This document shows, one piece after another, positions 1 through 4,941 of a DNA stretch of 5,831 bases. Below the pieces are notes generated by a model, which did no database searches, was not told the DNA's origin, and saw only the letters and a list, made by a program, of their open reading frames with translations. Source of the DNA: DATJYV01 sp035499415 (lineage in GTDB: Bacteria > Bacteroidota > Ignavibacteria > UBA10030); contig DATJYV010000090.1 of the NCBI GenBank assembly GCA_035499415.1, forward strand, positions 1-5,831, given 5' to 3'. Both the position numbers and the translations under genes were made by a program. Positions within the stretch are counted from its first letter, which is position 1; each line of letters begins with the position of its first letter.

Positions 1-1796
1 CTATCGCGGGAAACGCGGTATTCGCTCAGGACGCCACTCTCACGGCCTCCGTCGACCAGAACAAAGTCGGGGTCGGGGACCAGTTTCAGGTGACATTTCT
101 GCTTGCGGGGGGAAACGTCAACGGCGCCTCGAACTTCCGGGCCCCCAATTTCGGCCAGCTGCTCGTCGTGAGCGGCCCCAACACTTCGCAGAGCTTTCAG
201 ATCATCAACGGCAGTATGTCCGGCTCCGTAACGTACTCCTACGTCCTGTACGCCCGCCAGACAGGAAAGTACACCATCGATGCCGCGAGTGTCGATTGCG
301 GCGGGAAGACCATTAAGTCGCAGCCGATCCAGATCGAAGTCGTTCAGGGAAAACCGAAACCGCAGCAGGCGCAGACCGGGGGAGTCGACGCTTCCAGCAT
401 CGGCGACAACGTGATCATCAAGGCGACGGCGGACAAACAGCGGATCCGCGTCGGCGAGCAGCTGACCGTTACGTACAAGCTCTACACCCGCGTGTCAATC
501 TCGGGCTATGACCTCGAAAAGGCGCCGACGTTCGAGGGTTTCTGGAGCGAAGACTTTGACCAGCCGAAGGAGCCGTCGCTGGGCACCGAAACGATAAACG
601 GAAAACAGTATCGCGTCGCAACGCTCAAACGGACGGCTCTCTTCGCGACGCAATCCGGCAATCTCAAGATTGCGCCGATCGAGGTTCGTTGCGCCGTGCA
701 GGTGCAATCGCGGAGGAGGTCGACCGATCCGTTCGATTCATTCTTTAACGACCCATTCTTCCAGCAAATGCAGACGGTGAACGTGGATTTCAAATCGAAC
801 CCGTTGACGATCGACGTGGAGCCGATCCCCGCAAACGCACCGGCGGGCTACACGGGAGCGATAGGCCGCTACTCCTTTGCTGCGTCCATCGACAAGAACT
901 CCGTTCAAACCGGCGACCCGATCACGCTGAGATTATCCGTGACCGGCACGGGCAACATCAAGCTCATCGCTCTCCCCAAGCCGGAGCTTCCCGCGGACGT
1001 CGAGGCGTACGAGCCGAAGATTACGGAGGACATTTCGCGCGACGCCGGCGTCATCAAGGGCAAAAAGACCGCCGAGTACCTCATGATCCCCCGCAACGCC
1101 GGATCCCGCGTGATCGAACCGATGTCGTTCGTTTACTTCGATCTTGAGAGGGGACAGTATGTTTCCCTCCATTCGCCGAAATTCGAGTTGGCAATCACGC
1201 CGGGGAAAGAAACTGCGGCCAGAACCAATCTGGCCTCGAAAGAAGAAATCAAACTCCTCGGCGAAGATATTCGGTTCCTGAAACTCTCGATCGGATCGCT
1301 CGAAGGGGAAGGCGAATCGCCATTCGGCACCGGATGGTTCGCTGCGAGCATGTCCGTCCCTCCTCTTCTTTTCATCGGTGCGTTCGCGTACCGGAAGCGG
1401 CTTGAGAAAATTTACGGCGACATGCCGCGCCTTCTGTTCGAACGCGCGGGAAAAGAGGCCTCGTTGCGCCTCAAGCAGGCAAAACAATTGCTTGCCAGGG
1501 GGAACACGGAGCAATACCATGCCGAGGTTTCACGGGCTCTGCTGGGGTACCTCGAGCATAAGCTGCGGCTCTCGCGGGCGTCGCTCTCCCTCGAAGATGC
1601 GGTGATGCGACTCCGCGAGGGGGGTGTGGCGGACGAAGCTGTGCAAAAATTCCGCCAGTGCGTCGAACGCGCGGAGTTCGCCCGCTTTGCTCCCGGAGCC
1701 GACTCGCAGACCGCGCGCAAGGGCCTGCTCGACGCGGCTGCGGCGGCGATCAGTCTCATCGAGCGCTCGTACGCTCAGCGCGGAAGGAAATCGTGA
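1..1796 (+). CDS. batD: BatD family protein (oxygen tolerance / Bat operon), 5'-truncated
   Basis: Partial gene: the frame is open from base 3 and about 597 residues are visible, so the first in-frame GTG at 90 is internal, not the start. The first nine residues (IAGNAVFAQ) look like the end of a signal peptide, with the mature protein beginning near DATLTASVD. A long periplasmic part of beta-rich, Ig-like repeats follows, including the Arg-rich then Asp/Phe-rich stretch at about 715-770 (RRRSTDPFDSFFNDPFF) that is common in BatD proteins. One membrane helix lies near 1335-1395 (starting GWFAASMSVPP). The C-terminal roughly 130 residues are helical and basic, presumably cytoplasmic. BatD proteins are membrane-anchored components of the Bat (Bacteroides aerotolerance) cluster, linked to oxidative or envelope stress and usually encoded with MoxR, BatA and BatB; the precise molecular role is unsettled. 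The stop overlaps the start of batE by four bases. Family assignment is confident; the missing start is probably only a few dozen codons upstream. Confidence 0.9.
   Translation, partial: IAGNAVFAQDATLTASVDQNKVGVGDQFQVTFLLAGGNVNGASNFRAPNFGQLLVVSGPNTSQSFQIINGSMSGSVTYSYVLYARQTGKYTIDAASVDCGGKTIKSQPIQIEVVQGKPKPQQAQTGGVDASSIGDNVIIKATADKQRIRVGEQLTVTYKLYTRVSISGYDLEKAPTFEGFWSEDFDQPKEPSLGTETINGKQYRVATLKRTALFATQSGNLKIAPIEVRCAVQVQSRRRSTDPFDSFFNDPFFQQMQTVNVDFKSNPLTIDVEPIPANAPAGYTGAIGRYSFAASIDKNSVQTGDPITLRLSVTGTGNIKLIALPKPELPADVEAYEPKITEDISRDAGVIKGKKTAEYLMIPRNAGSRVIEPMSFVYFDLERGQYVSLHSPKFELAITPGKETAARTNLASKEEIKLLGEDIRFLKLSIGSLEGEGESPFGTGWFAASMSVPPLLFIGAFAYRKRLEKIYGDMPRLLFERAGKEASLRLKQAKQLLARGNTEQYHAEVSRALLGYLEHKLRLSRASLSLEDAVMRLREGGVADEAVQKFRQCVERAEFARFAPGADSQTARKGLLDAAAAAISLIERSYAQRGRKS
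1784..1788 (+). promoter_or_regulatory. Ribosome-binding site for batE
   Basis: AAGGA, inside GGAAGGAAA at the very end of batD, sits four bases before the GTG at 1793. It supports that GTG as the batE start, rather than the ATG at 1658 lying well inside batD. Confidence 0.6.
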
Positions 1797-2551
1797 ACTA
1801 CGTCCGATTACTGCTGTTCCTCGGCATCGCAATTTTTTCCCGGACCCGGGCCCAATCCCCCGAAGAAGTGTTCAACCAGGGGAACGACTCCTATCGGCAG
1901 GGACAGTACGACAGGGCGGCGGCGGCGTACGAGAGTATTCTTCGCCAGGGATACCGGAGCGCCGACATCTACTTCAACCTCGGAAACGCCTATTATCGGA
2001 GCGGCAAAATCGCCGCTGCGATCCTCGCCTACGAGCGCGCCTCACACTTGAGGCCGAACGACGCCGACATCGCCTATAATCTTCGGCTTGCGTCACTTCG
2101 AACTGTCGACCGCATCGAACCCGTCCCCGAGCTGTTCATCGTCCAATGGATGAGGATCGCCGCCTCGGTAAGCTCCATCCGGACGACCGCGATCTGGTTC
2201 GCGGCTTCGTGGGCCCTGTTTTTCTTCATCCTCGCCGTCCTGACGACCACGCGCACAACGGCGGTCATCCAGGTCGGGAGATGGATTGTTTTGATTTGTT
2301 CGGTTGCCGTTGTTGCCCTCGCGCTTCAACTTTGGAATCAGAGTGCCCAGGACCGGGGCGGGGACAGCGCGATCATCATGGCGCAATTCGTCACGGCAAA
2401 ATCGTCGCCGGATGCGCAGAGCGTCGATGCATTCGTGATCCATGAGGGAGTGAAGGTGAAACTCAGTGATGCCGTCGGTGATTGGGTGAAAATCGCCCTT
2501 GCCGACGGGAAGGTGGGGTGGATCAAGAACGACCAGTGCGAAAGAATTTGA
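1793..2551 (+). CDS. batE: BatE-like protein: TPR repeats, two membrane helices, SH3-like domain
   Basis: 252 residues from a GTG start that overlaps the batD stop as GTGA. The N-terminus is a signal peptide (basic start, LLLFLGIAIF core, likely cleavage near RTRA-Q at residues 20-21). Two TPR repeats follow at about residues 24-54 and 58-91, with typical signatures such as GNDSYRQGQYDRA and YFNLGNAYYRSGK. Two membrane helices lie at about 131-151 and 157-180. The end (about 192-252) is an SH3b-like domain with GDWVKIALADGKVGWIK. This order of TPR, membrane pair and SH3 domain is the usual BatE architecture in Bacteroidota. BatE is thought to act with BatD and the VWA proteins BatA/BatB at the inner membrane, with TPRs giving protein contacts; its biochemical role is not established. 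Overlap with batD and the RBS at 1784 decide the start. An in-frame ATG at 1658 would place 45 arginine-rich residues before the signal peptide and is unlikely. Confidence 0.87.
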   Translation: MNYVRLLLFLGIAIFSRTRAQSPEEVFNQGNDSYRQGQYDRAAAAYESILRQGYRSADIYFNLGNAYYRSGKIAAAILAYERASHLRPNDADIAYNLRLASLRTVDRIEPVPELFIVQWMRIAASVSSIRTTAIWFAASWALFFFILAVLTTTRTTAVIQVGRWIVLICSVAVVALALQLWNQSAQDRGGDSAIIMAQFVTAKSSPDAQSVDAFVIHEGVKVKLSDAVGDWVKIALADGKVGWIKNDQCERI

Positions 2552-2805
2552 TGCGCGAGTACCTGAAGTCCAGGTTGGTCGTCACCGGTCTTCTGCTGAT
2601 CCTTCTCGGCTCTGCTCCCCTCATCACGATTATCGTGCTCGCCGACCTCGGACTCTGGCCGGACCCTGACCCCAATCCGGTCGGTCCGGGGATTCTTCAC
2701 TTCCTCACGTTCTGGCCCGGTGTGGTCTGCGTAATAACCGGCGGCGTGAAGGTCTACCGCCGGAGGCGCGACAATGCTCTGAAACAACCGACCCCACAGC
2801 CGTAG
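2551..2805 (+). CDS. Small two-helix membrane protein, function unknown
   Basis: 84 residues. The ATG shares its A with the batE stop (TGATG), a classic arrangement for translational coupling, so I chose it over the upstream in-frame ATG at 2482, which would add 23 charged residues inside batE. The protein has a short basic N-terminus (MREYLKSR), a first membrane helix at about residues 8-31, a Pro/Asp-rich connector (WPDPDPNPVGPG, 36-47), a second helix at about 48-68 and a strongly basic tail (YRRRRD) that by the positive-inside rule should face the cytoplasm. With both termini basic, a hairpin with a periplasmic loop is expected. I do not recognise a named family. Its position right after batE suggests a membrane accessory factor, but this is inference only. 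It ends six bases before the next start. Confidence 0.75.
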   Translation: MREYLKSRLVVTGLLLILLGSAPLITIIVLADLGLWPDPDPNPVGPGILHFLTFWPGVVCVITGGVKVYRRRRDNALKQPTPQP

Positions 2806-2811
2806 TCGCAT

Positions 2812-3198
2812 ATGCCGGGGAGGAACAAACATTTTGGGCCTGTCGCTCTGGAACTCCTTCAGGCAGCACAAAGCGTTCGCGTCCGTTCCGGAAGCGGCAG
2901 GCACCGGTTCATCGGCATCTGGATGGTCGTCGTGGAAGGCAGATTGTTTGTCCGTTCGTGGAGTCTCAAGCAGCGGAGCTGGTATCGCACATTTCTCTCG
3001 GATCCGCGGGGAGCAATTGTCGTCGCAACGAAAAGATTCGCCGTCCGTGCCATCCGCACAAGGAGTGAACGAATCAAGAAAGCAGTCGACAAAGCGTACC
3101 TGTCCAAGTACGGGTCGGGCGGGTTGCGCCGATACGCCCGCGACCTCGTTGGTACGCGCTCCCGCAATACGACGACCGAATTAGTTCCGCTTCGATGA
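2812..3198 (+). CDS. DUF2255 family protein
   Basis: 128 residues, close to the usual size of DUF2255 proteins (around 120). Family hallmarks visible: the strand pair IWMVVVEGRLFVRSW (36-50), a Trp-containing segment SWYRTFLSDPRGAI (56-69), the helix KKAVDKAYLSKYG (89-101) and the C-terminal TELVPLR (122-128). From memory this pattern resembles small split-barrel proteins of the flavin/deazaflavin-binding kind, but the family has no established activity and no ligand can be claimed here. No signal peptide or membrane helix is seen, so it is presumably cytoplasmic. There is no good ribosome-binding site before the ATG; it starts only six bases after the preceding stop, and in the same frame, so reinitiation by terminating ribosomes is plausible. 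A purine-rich GGGGAGG lies just after the start, not before it. The stop overlaps the next start as ATGA. Confidence 0.8.
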   Translation: MPGRNKHFGPVALELLQAAQSVRVRSGSGRHRFIGIWMVVVEGRLFVRSWSLKQRSWYRTFLSDPRGAIVVATKRFAVRAIRTRSERIKKAVDKAYLSKYGSGGLRRYARDLVGTRSRNTTTELVPLR

Positions 3199-4781
3199 AT
3201 CGGCTGAATCATCGTCGCGTCCTCTTTCTCTCCCTCAACCTAAACCTCATCCTCAACCTGTTCCTTATCCCTTCCTCATTTTCCCGTCCATCGATTCTCG
3301 TCCACTTCATGCCGTGGTTCCAGTCTCCAACTGTCCGCGGTTATTGGGGATGGCACTGGACGATGAACCATTTCAATCCGGAGACCATCGACTCGATGGG
3401 ACATCGCGCGATCGCATCTCATTTTTATCCATCCACCGGACCGTACGATTCCATGGACCCAAACATCCTGGAATATCAGGCGCTGCTCATGAAGATTGCC
3501 GGCATCGACGGCGTCCTCGTCGATTGGTATGGGATGGAGAATTATCTCGACTATGGGCTGAATAACGACGCCACGATCGCCGTCTTTACGGAGATGCAGA
3601 AAGCAGGATTGAATTTCGGGATTGTTTACGAAGACCAAACCATCAAGCAAATGGTGACGAATAATCACATCAGCGCGGAAAACGCGTTGAGCTATGGCAA
3701 GACGGTGATGCAGTATCTGCAAACCCATTGGTTTTCGTCGGACACGTATTTCAAACTCGACAATCAACCGCTCCTCCTGACGTTCGGCCCTCAGTACTTC
3801 CAGACGAGCGCCGATTGGGATACGCTCTTCTCCGTCCTCCCGACAAAGCCCCTCTTCTTCACGCTGGACGCTCAACTTTCTCCTGTTGCGGCCGGCGCAT
3901 TTCCCTGGCCGCCGATGTCGAAATCGAACGCTTCGGGGGTCCTCACGCAATCGGTTCTCGACGATTATCTCGGCCAATTTTATGCGCAGGCAATCTACTG
4001 GCCTTACGTCGTGACGAGCGCTTTCCCGGGATTTCATGACATCTACGCGGAGGCAGGCGTCGGGCCGAGCTACGGCTATCTCGACGCGATGAACGGTGCG
4101 ACGTTCGAAGACACATATTCACAAGCGCTGTCGCACAACGCAAACGTCGTTCAGGTCGTCACGTGGAACGATTACGGAGAGGGAACGATCGTCGAGCCAA
4201 CGGCGGAATTCGGAACGCAGTACCTGGAGATGATCCAGTCGGCGAGAGATTCGCTCGAGCCCGGATTCCCGTTTGGGAGGATGGATCTTTCGATTCCTCT
4301 GAAAGTTTTTCAAGGACGAAGCCAAAACCCCGGCAATGTCCCATTGAATGCCGCTTTCGACCGGCTGTTTCAGCTTGTCGTTTCAGACCAGGCAGGAGCG
4401 GCGCGATTGTTGGCAGACAGTTTATTCCCAACATCCTCGGTTGGAGGGAAATCCGCCGAACCTTCCCGGTACGAACTGAGGCAAAATTATCCCAACCCGT
4501 TTAATCCGGCGACGGTGATCAGTTACGAGTTACCGGTCTCGAGTGAAGTAAGTCTGAAGGTATTTGATTTGCTGGGAAGAGAAGTGGCGGAGCTCGTGAA
4601 CGGACGACAAGGTCCCGGGGACTACATGGTGCAGTTTGACGCGACGCGAACGCAAGGTGGAACGTCCCGCCACCGGGGAGAGGCATCGGGCGTCTATTTA
4701 TATCGACTTGCTGCGACGCCCGAGGAAGGCAAGAATCACGCGGCTTATATAATGATCAAGGCGATGGAGTTGATCAAATAA
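3195..4781 (+). CDS. Secreted GH71/GH99-like glycoside hydrolase with C-terminal T9SS sorting domain
   Basis: 528 residues, starting at an ATG that overlaps the preceding stop (ATGA); no separate ribosome-binding site is visible. Residues 1-31 form a signal peptide with an unusual Leu/Asn core. The catalytic TIM-barrel-like domain spans about 33-350: VHFMPWF (36-42), YWGWHWTMNHFNPE (50-63), GIDGVLVDWYG (103-113), FGIVYEDQ (141-148) and TWNDYGEGT (323-331). The last matches the active-site loop of the GH71/GH99 group. GH71 alpha-1,3-glucanases carry WNDYGE, whereas GH99 endo-mannosidases carry NEW.E, so D326 and E329 are the likely catalytic pair and the motif leans to GH71. A helical tail (about 350-420) precedes a sorting domain beginning NYPNPFNP (431-438), with LKVFDLLGREVAELV and SGVYLYRLAA, typical of T9SS type A cargo. 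The protein is therefore expected at the cell surface or outside. An alpha-glucan or mannan-type substrate is possible; the specificity is not determinable here. Confidence 0.85.
   Translation: MNRLNHRRVLFLSLNLNLILNLFLIPSSFSRPSILVHFMPWFQSPTVRGYWGWHWTMNHFNPETIDSMGHRAIASHFYPSTGPYDSMDPNILEYQALLMKIAGIDGVLVDWYGMENYLDYGLNNDATIAVFTEMQKAGLNFGIVYEDQTIKQMVTNNHISAENALSYGKTVMQYLQTHWFSSDTYFKLDNQPLLLTFGPQYFQTSADWDTLFSVLPTKPLFFTLDAQLSPVAAGAFPWPPMSKSNASGVLTQSVLDDYLGQFYAQAIYWPYVVTSAFPGFHDIYAEAGVGPSYGYLDAMNGATFEDTYSQALSHNANVVQVVTWNDYGEGTIVEPTAEFGTQYLEMIQSARDSLEPGFPFGRMDLSIPLKVFQGRSQNPGNVPLNAAFDRLFQLVVSDQAGAARLLADSLFPTSSVGGKSAEPSRYELRQNYPNPFNPATVISYELPVSSEVSLKVFDLLGREVAELVNGRQGPGDYMVQFDATRTQGGTSRHRGEASGVYLYRLAATPEEGKNHAAYIMIKAMELIK
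3234..3260 (+). repeat. Degenerate CTC-AAC repeat encoding a Leu/Asn signal-peptide core
   Basis: Nine codons, CTC AAC CTA AAC CTC ATC CTC AAC CTG, form an imperfect hexamer repeat and encode LNLNLILNL (residues 14-22) in the hydrophobic core of the signal peptide. Asparagine every second residue is unusual for such a core. The stretch is almost free of G on this strand. It looks like local slippage-type expansion rather than a mobile repeat. Confidence 0.5.
4656..4674. repeat. Short inverted repeat inside the T9SS domain coding sequence
   Basis: GGTGG at 4656-4660 and CCACC at 4670-4674 are exact reverse complements separated by nine bases, and the interior is itself nearly palindromic (GGAACGTCCC). 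The repeat falls exactly where the sorting domain carries about eleven extra residues between DAT and SGVY, a place where family members usually have a very short turn. It may be a remnant of a small palindromic repeat inserted in frame, or chance in GC-rich sequence. Confidence 0.3.
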
Positions 4782-4866
4782 GATGAATTATCCGACAATA
4801 ATTTTATAATGTACAGTTAAACCGTGTCGGCACGTTTCCGAGAACTGATCTACCGACCGAGTCGAA

Positions 4867-4895
4867 TTGACGAACATTTCTGCAATAGATATGAT
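4867..4895 (+). promoter_or_regulatory. Putative sigma70-type promoter for the restriction endonuclease gene
   Basis: TTGACG at 4867-4872, a 17-base spacer and TATGAT at 4890-4895 give a near-consensus -35/-10 pair. Transcription would begin near 4902, leaving a leader of about 40 bases before the ATG at 4942. It lies in the intergenic gap between the operon and the endonuclease gene. Bacteroidota proper often use a different promoter consensus (TTTG with TANNTTTG), so a classical promoter here fits either an Ignavibacteria-like host or a gene that arrived with its own promoter. Predicted from sequence only. Confidence 0.5.
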
Positions 4896-4927
4896 CAGCA
4901 TTTGCAAGGCCCTTACCAATTCCCTTT

Positions 4928-4933
4928 GGAGGA
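4928..4933 (+). promoter_or_regulatory. Ribosome-binding site for the MamI-like endonuclease gene
   Basis: GGAGGA lies eight bases before the ATG at 4942 and eleven before the adjacent ATG at 4945. It favours 4942 over the in-frame ATG at 4891, which overlaps the predicted -10 box and has no ribosome-binding site. Confidence 0.65.
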
Positions 4934-4941
4934 TTGTCAGA

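Noticed and set aside
933..1520. Long minus-strand open frames opposite batD, and a similar one opposite the hydrolase at 3276-4037
   Set aside because: They are by-products of GC-rich codon structure on the coding strand: Arg-rich, with no recognisable domain, and opposite genes with clear family motifs.
2149..2158. A GATNNNNATC sequence in batE as a possible target site of the MamI-like nuclease
   Set aside because: About one such site is expected by chance in a window of this length, and the specificity of this family member is unknown.
4786..4803. AATTAT / ATAATT inverted repeat five bases after the hydrolase stop, followed by a short T-rich run, as a terminator
   Set aside because: The stem is only six A-T pairs with no GC and the T tract is interrupted, so it is too weak to call as an intrinsic terminator.
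4805..4810. Perfect TATAAT hexamer as a -10 box
   Set aside because: No acceptable -35 element lies 16-18 bases upstream (GATGAA at the right distance), and the pair at 4867-4895 is much better placed for the endonuclease gene.
4891..4941. In-frame upstream ATG at 4891 as the start of the endonuclease
   Set aside because: It overlaps the predicted -10 box and lacks a ribosome-binding site, whereas 4942 has GGAGGA at proper spacing.
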